The position numbers and the translations under genes were made by a program. Below, in pieces: positions 27,537 through 35,880 of a stretch of DNA of 64,000 nucleotides. The stretch's first letter is position 1; every line of letters begins with the position of its first letter. The notes beneath the pieces are model-generated. The model saw nothing but the letters and a program-made list of their open reading frames with translations, was not told the origin of the DNA and ran no database searches. The DNA comes from Candidatus Melainabacteria bacterium (GTDB lineage Bacteria; Cyanobacteriota; Vampirovibrionia; Obscuribacterales; Obscuribacteraceae), in the NCBI GenBank assembly GCA_016699165.1, contig CP064963.1, positions 1,984,001-2,048,000 of the forward strand, read 5' to 3'.

Positions 27537-28233
27537 CCGAGAGTTAAATTTAAACGAAGTTTGCATTGCATCACCTTGCCCCGTCAAATGGGACCAGATG
27601 CAAGGCGACGAGCAGACTCGTTTTTGCGATTTATGTAATTTGAACGTTTATAACATTTCAAAAATGACCAGAGCAGAAGCAACCGAACTTTTGAAAAGTA
27701 AGGGCGATGTCTGCTTACGTCTATATCGACGCAAAGACGGGACTGTTATGACTAAAGATTGCCCGGTTGGAGTCAATGCAGCTCAGCAATTCAAAAGACG
27801 TGTAATAGGCTTTGCAGCTGCCGCTTTTGCAATTATTGGCGGAGCCGGTCTAGTGATTGCGCAAAAGATTTATAGTGAACACGTTAACAGTTCAGAACTA
27901 GAACTTGCGGGTCGCCCCTATCATCCAGGACTTGAATCTATATCAAAAAAAATCGGATTAAACGATATTATCGAAGGCTCAGCAATGGAAGCAGATTCAA
28001 GCGCTTCAGATAAATACAAAGAAGGATTGCGACGGGAAGAAGAAGGCAAGACAGAAGAAGCTCTATGCCTGTACAAACAAGCTACCGACGAAATACGAGA
28101 ATCTAACTTTAAGTACGATTCGCTTTTTAGAAAAATGCTCGCAAATAAATATTCCAATCTTCTTAGGGCGCGCGGTGAGGAAGAAAAAGCCATTCAAATT
28201 GAAAAAGAATTCTTAGTCAACGAAAACAAATAG
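27529..28233 (+). CDS. Membrane protein with N-terminal Cys-rich domain and TPR-like tail
   Basis: The N-terminal domain has paired cysteines (CPVKW near residue 17, CDLCNLNVYNIS near 33-44) and a LRLYRRKDGTVMTKDCPVG segment. I know this arrangement from short domains preceding a membrane anchor in many deltaproteobacterial and cyanobacterial-type genomes. A membrane segment (VIGFAAAAFAIIGGAGLVIA) follows, then about 110 residues with one TPR-like helix pair (SDKYKEGLRREEEGKTEEAL). The Cys pairs may bind metal. Function is unknown. It is in a tight run with the CobT-like gene. Confidence 0.7.
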   Translation: MPDRELNLNEVCIASPCPVKWDQMQGDEQTRFCDLCNLNVYNISKMTRAEATELLKSKGDVCLRLYRRKDGTVMTKDCPVGVNAAQQFKRRVIGFAAAAFAIIGGAGLVIAQKIYSEHVNSSELELAGRPYHPGLESISKKIGLNDIIEGSAMEADSSASDKYKEGLRREEEGKTEEALCLYKQATDEIRESNFKYDSLFRKMLANKYSNLLRARGEEEKAIQIEKEFLVNENK

Positions 28234-28286
28234 GAAGGCTATTCAGTTCATGCCATGTTCACTTACTAAAATCATAATCACAGATA

Positions 28287-28985
28287 ATGAATCAAAATAG
28301 TGATGGCACCGCGCATGTTCGGGTGCAGAATGTAAGCAAAAAGTACAAAGACCATAATGTACTTGCGCTGCAAAATGTGAATTTAAATATTGCCAAAGGC
28401 AAACTTGTTGCGCTTATGGGTCCAAGCGGTTGCGGCAAGACAACTCTTTTAAATTGTCTTGGCGGGCTCGATGTGCCAGACGAAGGAAACATCACTATTG
28501 GTGACAGCACACTTTCATCAATGAACGAGATGCAACTAACAATTTTGCGCAGACAAAAAATCGGTTTTGTTTTTCAGTTTTTCAATTTATTGCCCACTCT
28601 GAGCGTGGCTGAAAATGTGGCTTTACCACTACAATTAAACGGCGGCATGTCATCCAAAGAAATTGATGCACGCGTATTGGAAGTCTTAGAAAAGCTATCT
28701 ATAAGCGAACGTAAAACCTTTTATCCAGCTCAATTATCTGGTGGCGAGATGCAGCGAACAGCCGTTGCGCGCGCCATCGTACACAAGCCGCAATTAATTT
28801 TGGCTGACGAACCCACAGGCAATCTCGATTCTGCAAATGGCGTTGCGGTGCTCAATATTTTGCAGAAACTTTGTCGCGATCAAAACGAAACTATTATTAT
28901 GGCCACTCATAGCCCCGAAGCAGCTGAATATGCCGATTTAGTCGTCTATATGAAAGACGGTAAATTAGTAGAGCAATCAAGATGA
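28287..28985 (+). CDS. ABC transporter ATPase, LolD/MacB type
   Basis: The 232-residue ATPase has Walker A GPSGCGKTT (45-53), the Q-loop FQFFNLLPTL, signature LSGGEMQR, Walker B LILADEPTGNLD and the H-loop histidine (ATHSPE). This family powers lipoprotein, lipid or peptide extraction through FtsX-type permeases. Its stop overlaps the permease start as ATGA. With the following genes it forms an AttEFGH-like set. Confidence 0.93.
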   Translation: MNQNSDGTAHVRVQNVSKKYKDHNVLALQNVNLNIAKGKLVALMGPSGCGKTTLLNCLGGLDVPDEGNITIGDSTLSSMNEMQLTILRRQKIGFVFQFFNLLPTLSVAENVALPLQLNGGMSSKEIDARVLEVLEKLSISERKTFYPAQLSGGEMQRTAVARAIVHKPQLILADEPTGNLDSANGVAVLNILQKLCRDQNETIIMATHSPEAAEYADLVVYMKDGKLVEQSR

Positions 28986-31546
28986 ATTTCGCATCGCTCT
29001 TTTATCAGTTCATTATTCGCGACTTTTCAGCAAACAAAGCGCGGACTATTTTAACTGTCCTTGGCATTGCGCTTGGCGTGGGCGTGATGCTCTCTATAAG
29101 CCTGGCTAATCAAACGGCTCTCAAAAGATTTGAAGATAATCTGCAATTGGTCACAGGCAAAGCCGATTTAGTAATTGCGCCGACAACGCAAGACAGTTTG
29201 AATGAAAATTTGCTGCGCGATTTGACTTTCTTGTGGGATCAAAATATTAGTTTTACTCCAATAGTCGAGCAGTTAACAGCAGTACCTGGCGACAAGCCAG
29301 ATATAGTTCTAGCGCTTGGGGTAGACGTTTTTGCTGATCAATCTTTCAGGTCTATTAATTTAGACCAGAAAAAAAATACGCCACTAGAAATTTTAAATGA
29401 CAATGCGGTTTTGGTTGGCGAACGTTTTGCCGAAAGACATCATTTAAAAGATGGATCACCTTTTAAGATACTGGCTAACGACAAAGAAGTCGAACTAAAA
29501 ACGGCTGGCATACTCAAGTTCAGTCAAACTGGCATGGCATTTGGCGGCAACGTTTTAGTAATGGACATTGGCACCGCGCAAAAAATGTTTTCGATGCAAG
29601 GTCGTGTGTCTCGCATAGATTTGATGTCGGATCAAAAAATAGATCCAGAAACAATCATAGCAATTCAGAAAATATTGCCTATTAACGCCAGTATCGAGAG
29701 TCCCAGCAATCGCAATGCTCAAGTGCAGAAAATGCTTCAAGCTTTTCAAAATAATTTGATGGCGCTGAGTTTGGTATCGATGCTTGTGGGTGCGTTTGTT
29801 ATCTACAACACGATGTCGATTATTATCATAAGAAAACGAGCTGAAATAGGCATTCTTCGAACTCTTGGTCTGACGCGGTCTGCATTGTTTGGACTATTTC
29901 TAGGGCAAACTCTTTTGTTTGGATTATTCGGATCTGCTCTTGGTTTATTTTTCGGAACTATTCTTGCCAATGGAACCGTTAAAGCCGTTCAAAAAACAGT
30001 AGTGGCGTTATACACCCAGCAACCGGCTGCCCAAGTGGCTCTTGACCCGACTATGTTGGTTGGAGCTTTTGTTATTGGCATAATTTTCACCATAGCAGCC
30101 TCACTCGTTCCTATTTTAGAAGCAACGCAGGTGCAGCCATCAGAATCGATGCGACGCGGTTCGTTTGAAGCGAAAGTCGATCGCTCATCTATGAAACTGA
30201 CTATGGCAGGCTTGATTCTCCTTGCAGGAGCAGCTGTTACATGCACTTTGCCAGCGATAAATAACTTTCCGGTGATGGGTTATTTGTCTGCCATACTCAC
30301 CGTATTTGGTGTATCGTTTTGTTTGCCAAAAGTACTGCAAATTGCACTTGAACATATCAAAGGCTGGCTCAAACACACAAAACGCGCCGAGCCCGTACTT
30401 GCCTCAGCCAATCTGCGAGGCAGTCTTGGTCGGACATCTGTAGCGATTGCAAGTTTGATGCTTGGGATTGCAATGATGGTCAGTCTCAATATTATGATTG
30501 CAAGTTTTAGAGAAACTGTGATTATGTGGGTGAACCAAACTTTGCAAGCAGACTTATATATAGAATCCACTTCGCGCTCTGAGGCAAGCAAAGGCGCCAA
30601 GCTCAGTCAAGCACGAGTTGACGCTCTCAAAAATGTCGAAGGTGTGGAAGACATCGATAGTTTTGTTCAACAACCTTTTGTATATAAAGGCAGACTGACG
30701 AATCTCGGCTCAGGTAAATTGGACGTTTTAGAAAAGCACACCCAACTCAAATTTCTTGATGGTGAGCCTTTTGAGGCAGTCCACAATCGAATTAAGCAAA
30801 GCGAAATGTCCTGCATTGTGACTGAGACTTTTGCCAACAAAAACGGCGTAAAAAAAGGCGACATAATTGAAATTCCCTCCACCAAAGGCATGCTCAAAGT
30901 CGCCGTGCAAAACATCTACTACGACTACGCTAGCGACCTTGGATACGTCGTCTTGTCGCGCCAGTTACAACAAAAATATTTCCCTGCATCAGGTTATTCA
31001 AGCTGCGCCATTTACTGCAAGCCAGGCTTCGATGCAAATGTGGTTCGCAGCAACTTGCTTGCCACCATGGAGCCCAATGCACGCGTAAATGTCCTAACCA
31101 ACAAAGAGTTGAGACAAGAAGTACTGCGTGTGTTCGATGACACCTTTGCAATTACTCACGCATTGCACGCCATATCTGTACTGGTAGCAATTTTGGGTGT
31201 AGCCAATTCGCTTTACGCGATGACAATGGAAATGCGACAAGAACTTGCCATTCTAAGATTCGTTGGTGCATCTATGAATCAGCTTAGACAAATTATTTTA
31301 TATCAAGCAGCATTTCTCGGTGGACTTGGCGCCTTAAGCGGAACAGTTGTAGGAGCCGTTCTTTCACTCTTACTCATAAATGTAATTAACAAACAGTCTT
31401 TTGGTTGGACTATAAACTTGTCTGTTCCCTGGATTGCAATTACTGAGTCATTCTTGCTTGTTGTATTTTTCTCTGTAATCTCAGGACTGCTACCAGCTCT
31501 ATCTATCAAAAATTTGGTGACACCAGATGCGGTGAGAAATCAATGA
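28982..31546 (+). CDS. FtsX-type ABC permease with two transporter units
   Basis: The 854-residue permease has a first span near residues 21-43, three around 258-345 with connecting spans to about 460, a further span near 485-512 and three final spans near 725-850. It thus carries two FtsX units in one chain, with large periplasmic loops between, as in AttF/AttG or lipoprotein-export permeases. It should move a lipid or lipidated substrate across or out of the inner membrane. It is coupled by 4-bp ATGA overlaps to the ATPase before it and the AttH-like gene after it. Confidence 0.88.
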   Translation: MNFASLFYQFIIRDFSANKARTILTVLGIALGVGVMLSISLANQTALKRFEDNLQLVTGKADLVIAPTTQDSLNENLLRDLTFLWDQNISFTPIVEQLTAVPGDKPDIVLALGVDVFADQSFRSINLDQKKNTPLEILNDNAVLVGERFAERHHLKDGSPFKILANDKEVELKTAGILKFSQTGMAFGGNVLVMDIGTAQKMFSMQGRVSRIDLMSDQKIDPETIIAIQKILPINASIESPSNRNAQVQKMLQAFQNNLMALSLVSMLVGAFVIYNTMSIIIIRKRAEIGILRTLGLTRSALFGLFLGQTLLFGLFGSALGLFFGTILANGTVKAVQKTVVALYTQQPAAQVALDPTMLVGAFVIGIIFTIAASLVPILEATQVQPSESMRRGSFEAKVDRSSMKLTMAGLILLAGAAVTCTLPAINNFPVMGYLSAILTVFGVSFCLPKVLQIALEHIKGWLKHTKRAEPVLASANLRGSLGRTSVAIASLMLGIAMMVSLNIMIASFRETVIMWVNQTLQADLYIESTSRSEASKGAKLSQARVDALKNVEGVEDIDSFVQQPFVYKGRLTNLGSGKLDVLEKHTQLKFLDGEPFEAVHNRIKQSEMSCIVTETFANKNGVKKGDIIEIPSTKGMLKVAVQNIYYDYASDLGYVVLSRQLQQKYFPASGYSSCAIYCKPGFDANVVRSNLLATMEPNARVNVLTNKELRQEVLRVFDDTFAITHALHAISVLVAILGVANSLYAMTMEMRQELAILRFVGASMNQLRQIILYQAAFLGGLGALSGTVVGAVLSLLLINVINKQSFGWTINLSVPWIAITESFLLVVFFSVISGLLPALSIKNLVTPDAVRNQ

Positions 31547-32643
31547 GAATATTGGCACTATTACTTATACTACTCACATGCATTCAATCAACGGCATTGG
31601 CTGCTGGTCGCAATTTCGAGCTTGCACGTCCTGGCTACAAATACTCTTTTCCAAAAGACCATGGCAGTCATGACAATTTCAAAACAGAATGGTGGTATTA
31701 CACAGGCAATCTAAAAGGCGACGACGGCAATCAATATGGATATGAACTAACTTTCTTTAGATCCGCACTAGAACTCGAAAAACCAGTGCAAAATTCAATC
31801 TGGGCCATGCCAGATATTTACATGGCTCACTTTGCCATTACTGATGTGAATAACAAACAGTTCTACACGAAGTCTCGACTGCAAAGACCCGGTCCTGATT
31901 TTGCCGGCTGCACCAAAGACAAGCTAAAAGTCTGGACACTTAACTGGTCCGCCACAATGGACCAAGGCGAGAAACAAACACTCAAAGCAAAATCAAATGA
32001 CTGTACTTTAGAGCTTGAACTAAATCCTGCAAAGCCACTTGTGATTCAAGGCGAGAACGGCATCAGTCGCAAAGCCGCAAAGGGCGACCACGCCTCTCAT
32101 TATTATTCGTATACCAGACTTAAAACAGAAGGCTGGCTCACAATTAAAGGCAAGCGTGTAAAAGTCTCTGGCACAAGCTGGATGGATCACGAATTTGGCT
32201 CGAATCAATTAGACGATAACCAAGTCGGCTGGGACTGGTTCAGCATTCATTTAGACAACAACAAAGAAATCATGCTTTATCTCATGCGCTTAGAGGACGG
32301 CAGCTACGACCAGGCATCTTCGGGCAGTTTAATTACCGAGAATGGCAAGCTAACCCACTTAAGATTATCCGATTACAAAATTAAGTCTATCGGTAAGTGG
32401 CGCAGCGACAAAACTAAAATCGAATACCCAATGGGATGGGAAATTGAAATCCCTGCTCAAAAAGTTCACTTAAAAGTCAGTCCCAAATTGGATAATCAAG
32501 AATTCGCCCGCCAAGACGGCAACGCTGTCACCTATTGGGAGGGCGCCTGTTCTGTGCTAGGTAAATACAATAACCAACAATGCAAGGGAGACGCTTATGT
32601 TGAGATGACTGGCTACGGCGACGCCTTCAAACTCAAAATATAA
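31543..32643 (+). CDS. AttH/CrtC-like lipocalin-fold protein, secreted
   Basis: A signal peptide (about residues 1-21, ending ALAAG) precedes a domain of the AttH/hydroxyneurosporene-synthase (CrtC) family. FPKDHGSHDNFKTEWWYYTG and GYELTFFRSA are its conserved opening, and SWMDHEFGSNQ appears later. The family is known for carotenoid 1,2-hydratase (CrtC) and for AttH proteins encoded with ABC transporters. Linkage by ATGA overlap to the FtsX permease favours the AttH type, so a periplasmic partner of the transporter is likely. The substrate is unknown. Confidence 0.87.
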   Translation: MRILALLLILLTCIQSTALAAGRNFELARPGYKYSFPKDHGSHDNFKTEWWYYTGNLKGDDGNQYGYELTFFRSALELEKPVQNSIWAMPDIYMAHFAITDVNNKQFYTKSRLQRPGPDFAGCTKDKLKVWTLNWSATMDQGEKQTLKAKSNDCTLELELNPAKPLVIQGENGISRKAAKGDHASHYYSYTRLKTEGWLTIKGKRVKVSGTSWMDHEFGSNQLDDNQVGWDWFSIHLDNNKEIMLYLMRLEDGSYDQASSGSLITENGKLTHLRLSDYKIKSIGKWRSDKTKIEYPMGWEIEIPAQKVHLKVSPKLDNQEFARQDGNAVTYWEGACSVLGKYNNQQCKGDAYVEMTGYGDAFKLKI

Positions 32644-32653
32644 GCAAAAAAAG

Positions 32654-33109
32654 ATGGAAGCACAAGAAATCGATTTAAACAAATATCTGGGCACCTGGTA
32701 CGAACAGGCGCGATACGATAACTTTTTTGAGCGTAAATGCAAAAGCAATATTTCTGCCAAATACACTTTGCTCGACAATGGTTCAGTTGAAGTTTTAAAC
32801 AGTTGCACCACTCGTTCGGGTAAATTTTCTAAGGTAAAAGGAACCGCACACAAAGCAAAATCGAAAGACGTCACTTTCAAAGTAACTTTCGCTCCCAAAA
32901 TTTTACGTATTCTTCCATTTGTTTGGGCTAATTACACTGTTCTTTATGTAGACCCCAAGTATGAATTCGCCTTAGTGGGCGAGCCAAGCAAGAAATATCT
33001 CTGGTTTTTGTCACGGGCCAAGAAAGCCGATTCCGAGTTATTTAACCGGGTGAAAGTGATTGCGCAGGAACATGGCTATGACTTGAACAAACTCATTTAT
33101 CCTGAGTAA
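32654..33109 (+). CDS. Lipocalin (Blc-like), without signal peptide
   Basis: The 151-residue protein starts MEAQEIDLNKYLGTWYEQARYD, where GTWY is the first lipocalin signature, and continues with CKSNISAKYTLLDNGSVEV and a later YTVLYVDPKYEFALVGEPS strand pair. It resembles bacterial Blc, which binds lipids, but lacks the lipobox, so it would be cytosolic unless exported another way. It starts 10 nt after the AttH-like gene and probably belongs to the same operon. Confidence 0.87.
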   Translation: MEAQEIDLNKYLGTWYEQARYDNFFERKCKSNISAKYTLLDNGSVEVLNSCTTRSGKFSKVKGTAHKAKSKDVTFKVTFAPKILRILPFVWANYTVLYVDPKYEFALVGEPSKKYLWFLSRAKKADSELFNRVKVIAQEHGYDLNKLIYPE

Positions 33110-33112
33110 ATA

Positions 33113-33766
33113 TCAAATCGATTTGACTATGTGATTAATCTGCACTCTATGGATGTAACAGTGTAGACCTACGGTCACAAGCCATTCTTCGGCGTTGAGC
33201 GTACCAAACCAAGGATGCGGATATTTGCAGTCTCGATATTGAGATAATATTCTTAATTGTACTGATTTTTCGAGTGATTGAATCATGAAATCGAATCTTG
33301 CAATTACCGTTTTTGGATCAACATTTATCTCGGGCTTCACGTCAGCCGTTCCAATCGTTGGAAGAGCATTATCATTTTCCGAAAGATGCTCAATTGCTAT
33401 TTGAATTCGTTCGTTGACAATAATCAAATGTTCGAGAGTCATTGCTACAGACCAGAAACGCGAACTATCTTCTAACCCTGTTAAGCGTGGAACTAAAGCG
33501 CGCTTAGATAGCTGGTCTTCGTTTAGTTTATTTGCGAGAGCGATAATCTTCTGCCCTTCACGTTTGAACATCTCTATTGCTTGACGCTTACTCGTGTTGC
33601 GCAGCTTCTGAGGCAGAATGACATATTTTGCGATAAACCATTCCCAAAATGGGAGCCCCGCGCCAGGTGACTCTAGAGTTGGTTCTTCGATATTGAAAGC
33701 AGAATTCAATAGTTGTTGTCCATATGATTGTGGAATTGCACAGTGAATAAACGCTCCAAGAATCAT
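33113..33766 (-). CDS. DinB/YfiT-like helical-bundle protein
   Basis: The 217-residue protein has the DinB four-helix pattern, with a histidine in SVAMTLEHLIIVNERIQ and paired histidines in TVGLHCYIHRVQINHI that could bind metal. The YPHPWFGTLNAEEW stretch matches DinB-like proteins of this type. Function is unknown; relatives act as thiol-dependent transferases or hydrolases. It is convergent with the lipocalin gene, with only 3 nt between stops. Confidence 0.75.
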   Translation of the reverse strand: MILGAFIHCAIPQSYGQQLLNSAFNIEEPTLESPGAGLPFWEWFIAKYVILPQKLRNTSKRQAIEMFKREGQKIIALANKLNEDQLSKRALVPRLTGLEDSSRFWSVAMTLEHLIIVNERIQIAIEHLSENDNALPTIGTADVKPEINVDPKTVIARFDFMIQSLEKSVQLRILSQYRDCKYPHPWFGTLNAEEWLVTVGLHCYIHRVQINHIVKSI

Positions 33767-33797
33767 ATCTTGTGGTTGTCGTTAAATCCACTAGCGC

Positions 33798-33830
33798 GTA
33801 CTACAAAAACGTAGTACACTCAAGTAGTAC
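33798..33830. promoter_or_regulatory. Three evenly spaced half-sites (GTACTAC, GTAGTAC, GTAGTAC)
   Basis: GTACTAC at 33798-33804 is an inverted copy of GTAGTAC at 33811-33817 and 33824-33830. The centres are spaced exactly 13 bp. The array lies 20-50 nt before the gene at 33850, where a self-repressing antitoxin-type regulator would bind. Confidence 0.7.
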
Positions 33831-33849
33831 AATTAAAATCGTAAAATTC

Positions 33850-34140
33850 ATGGCTAAGCTGAACAAAGATCAATTGCAAAAGGCTCACAACAAACTTAAA
33901 GACACGGCTAGACAGCGAGTGGCGGAGCGTGGCATTCTACAATTTCGAGCCGATTCAGAATTAGTACTTGCTGTAATGGACGCTGCCGACCAGGAAGCAA
34001 TTCCTGTTGGTACTTTACTTAGAAAGTGGGTCCAGGAAAAATTACAATTAGAGAGTGCGCGCGACCACGCCCCTGATTTGATGGAACGCGTTTTGATTCT
34101 TGAACAAACAGTATCTAAGCTCAAGCAGAAACTGAAATAG
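33850..34140 (+). CDS. Antitoxin-like or small DNA-binding protein
   Basis: I start at ATG 33850 (MAKLNKDQLQKAHNKLKD). The longer frame from 33772 would read through the operator sites and lacks a good start. The 96-residue protein has a central FRADSELVLAVMDAADQEAIPVGTLLRKWVQEKLQ that resembles the strand-helix-helix of ribbon-helix-helix regulators, and a coiled-coil tail (ILEQTVSKLKQKLK). No toxin gene directly follows; the RelBE pair begins 69 bp downstream with its own promoter. Confidence 0.65.
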   Translation: MAKLNKDQLQKAHNKLKDTARQRVAERGILQFRADSELVLAVMDAADQEAIPVGTLLRKWVQEKLQLESARDHAPDLMERVLILEQTVSKLKQKLK

Positions 34141-34148
34141 GCTCCCTC

Positions 34149-34194
34149 TTGACGATTCCAGAACAATTGTAATACAATGAATACATGTATTACA
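34149..34194 (+). promoter_or_regulatory. relBE promoter with overlapping operator
   Basis: TTGACG (34149-34154) and TACAAT (34173-34178) are spaced 18 bp, a good sigma-70-type promoter. An inverted repeat TGTAATAC (34169-34176)/GTATTACA (34187-34194) overlaps the -10, which fits autorepression by the RelB protein. Confidence 0.7.
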
Positions 34195-34209
34195 CTGAGT
34201 ATAACTACA

Positions 34210-34437
34210 ATGACTACAACAATTCGCCTATCTCCCGAAATTGAACAACGATTGGATCTTCTATCGCAGAGAACTGGGCGAAGCAAAAGCTTTTATATCA
34301 GAGAGATGATAGAGGGCAACATCGACGCTTTGGAAGATTACTATTTGGCCGCCGAGACTTTAGAACGTATCCGAAGCGGCAAAGAGAAGACACACAATGC
34401 TGCTGAAGTGAGAAAGCAACTTGGTCTGGCAGATTGA
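34210..34437 (+). CDS. RelB-type ribbon-helix-helix antitoxin
   Basis: The 75-residue protein starts MTTTIRLSPEIEQRLDLLSQRTGRSKSFYIREMI, the ribbon-helix-helix pattern, followed by the toxin-wrapping helix (YYLAAETLERIRSGKEK) and the C-terminal QLGLAD. I use ATG 34210 because the longer frame from 34177 begins inside the operator. It overlaps the toxin start by 17 bp, the usual order of antitoxin then toxin. Confidence 0.9.
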   Translation: MTTTIRLSPEIEQRLDLLSQRTGRSKSFYIREMIEGNIDALEDYYLAAETLERIRSGKEKTHNAAEVRKQLGLAD

Positions 34438-34762
34438 ATTCGCCGACAGTGCTCTTAAACAACTCAAAAAGTTAGATAAACACGTAGCAAATAAAATTCT
34501 TACATTTTTAGAGAAAAAGGTTGCGACTCTAGAAGATCCTAAATCCACAGGAAAACCGCTCAGCGGTCATCTTGCCACATTTTGGCGCTATAGAGTTGGA
34601 GATTTTCGAATCATTTGCAATATAGATTCGAAGTCAATCACGGTGCTTGTTTTAAGAGTCTCGCATAGAAGCAAAGTCTATGACGATGAATTGGAATTAG
34701 TTCAGAAAGCTTCGGAAGAAATGAAGGCATCCAAGGAGCGTCGAAAAATTGAAGACGAATAA
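34421..34762 (+). CDS. RelE/ParE-type toxin
   Basis: The 113-residue protein starts MVWQIEFADSALKQLKKLDKHVANKIL and carries GKPLSGHLATFWRYRVGDFRIICNI and VLVLRVSHRSKVYDD, the typical RelE arrangement. RelE cleaves mRNA in the ribosomal A site and is held inactive by the neighbouring antitoxin. The C-terminal tail of about 25 residues (KASEEMKASKERRKIEDE) extends beyond many RelE proteins. Confidence 0.92.
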   Translation: MVWQIEFADSALKQLKKLDKHVANKILTFLEKKVATLEDPKSTGKPLSGHLATFWRYRVGDFRIICNIDSKSITVLVLRVSHRSKVYDDELELVQKASEEMKASKERRKIEDE

Positions 34763-34830
34763 TTTTAATTGAGAAGCAGCGTGAGCTGTCCTGTATAATC
34801 CGCTGACAGTAAACTGAGAAAAAAACAGGT

Positions 34831-35781
34831 ATGCAAAAACGAAGTTGGAGAATAATTCAGGCACTGTTCTTGGTGCTTGCACAAGTTTTGTATTACAGCG
34901 ACACCGCTCAGGCTGAGCAACAATCATACACAGTAAAATTCGTCCATACAGTTCAAAATTTAGGCAATGCCCCTGTAGAAAATGTCATAGTCAATGTGGC
35001 TATTCCAGTCAGTTGCAAGACTCAACAACTTAAGGACTTGCGCTCTGAATGTAATATTGGTGTTGCACCATCTGTAGTGACCGACCATTATGGACAGAGT
35101 GTCTACTCTTTCAATCTCGGACGAATCGAAGTTGGACAATCTATCAACGTCGGCTATAGTTGTCGCGCGGATTTCTATGACGTCTTGCCTATAGATTTAA
35201 GCAAGTCTGGCACCGGCAAAATCCCTGAGGAAATTTTGAAAGTCTATACTGGAGACAATCAAAGAATTTACGATCTGAAGAATCCTGCTCTTTCTTCATT
35301 GGCAACGCAGTTTATATCGCGCTATCCACGTGCTGAAGAACGCGTACGCGCTATCCATTATTATGTCGCTTCTAACATAAAATACGATCGCGAAGGTAAA
35401 TGGGATAGTGCACCACAGGTGCTGGCACGCAGGACGGGAAGTTGCTCTGAAATCAGTTATCTCTTTTGCGCACTTTGCAGAGCAACCGGCATACCGACAA
35501 GATTTGTTGGCGGTTCGCGCATGCGCCGCGCGGCTCCCTATGAAGACCCAGTCGGTCACCGCTGGTCCGAGGTCTATTTTGCAGGTCTAGGCTGGGTGCC
35601 TTTTGATCCCACCCTCGATGCTAAAGACCCGAAACAATTGAAATACTTCACCAGTTTTTTCCAGCCATCTCTGATCACTTTTCACGGCGGAGGGTCGAGT
35701 TCATTACTGGCAAACGCCTACAATAGCAATTGCACCCAGCGCGACAAACTTGACAGCCAGAGAGTCTTTTACTGGAGATAA
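34831..35781 (+). CDS. Secreted transglutaminase-like protein
   Basis: After a hydrophobic N terminus (signal peptide, about residues 1-28) comes a beta-rich domain, then a transglutaminase core. The catalytic triad is visible as Cys205 (RTGSCSEISYLFCALCRATG), His243 (VGHRWSEVYF) and Asp259 (WVPFDPTLD). These enzymes act as peptidases, transferases or amide hydrolases outside the cytoplasm. The 316-residue protein ends soon after the domain. No operon partner is obvious. Confidence 0.9.
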   Translation: MQKRSWRIIQALFLVLAQVLYYSDTAQAEQQSYTVKFVHTVQNLGNAPVENVIVNVAIPVSCKTQQLKDLRSECNIGVAPSVVTDHYGQSVYSFNLGRIEVGQSINVGYSCRADFYDVLPIDLSKSGTGKIPEEILKVYTGDNQRIYDLKNPALSSLATQFISRYPRAEERVRAIHYYVASNIKYDREGKWDSAPQVLARRTGSCSEISYLFCALCRATGIPTRFVGGSRMRRAAPYEDPVGHRWSEVYFAGLGWVPFDPTLDAKDPKQLKYFTSFFQPSLITFHGGGSSSLLANAYNSNCTQRDKLDSQRVFYWR

Positions 35782-35830
35782 GCGACGAGCGTCGGTGATG
35801 ACTTCGTCTATGTCTATAGCGATTCTGCAC

Positions 35831-35864
35831 TTAGAGTTTCCCCTAGTGACTCTAATGTTGTTTT
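35831..35864 (+). terminator. Terminator-like hairpin after the transglutaminase gene
   Basis: TTAGAGT (35831-35837) pairs with ACTCTAA (35849-35855), followed by TGTTGTTTT. The stem is AT-rich and modest. Confidence 0.5.
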
Positions 35865-35880
35865 GCGATAGCATGAAGCC

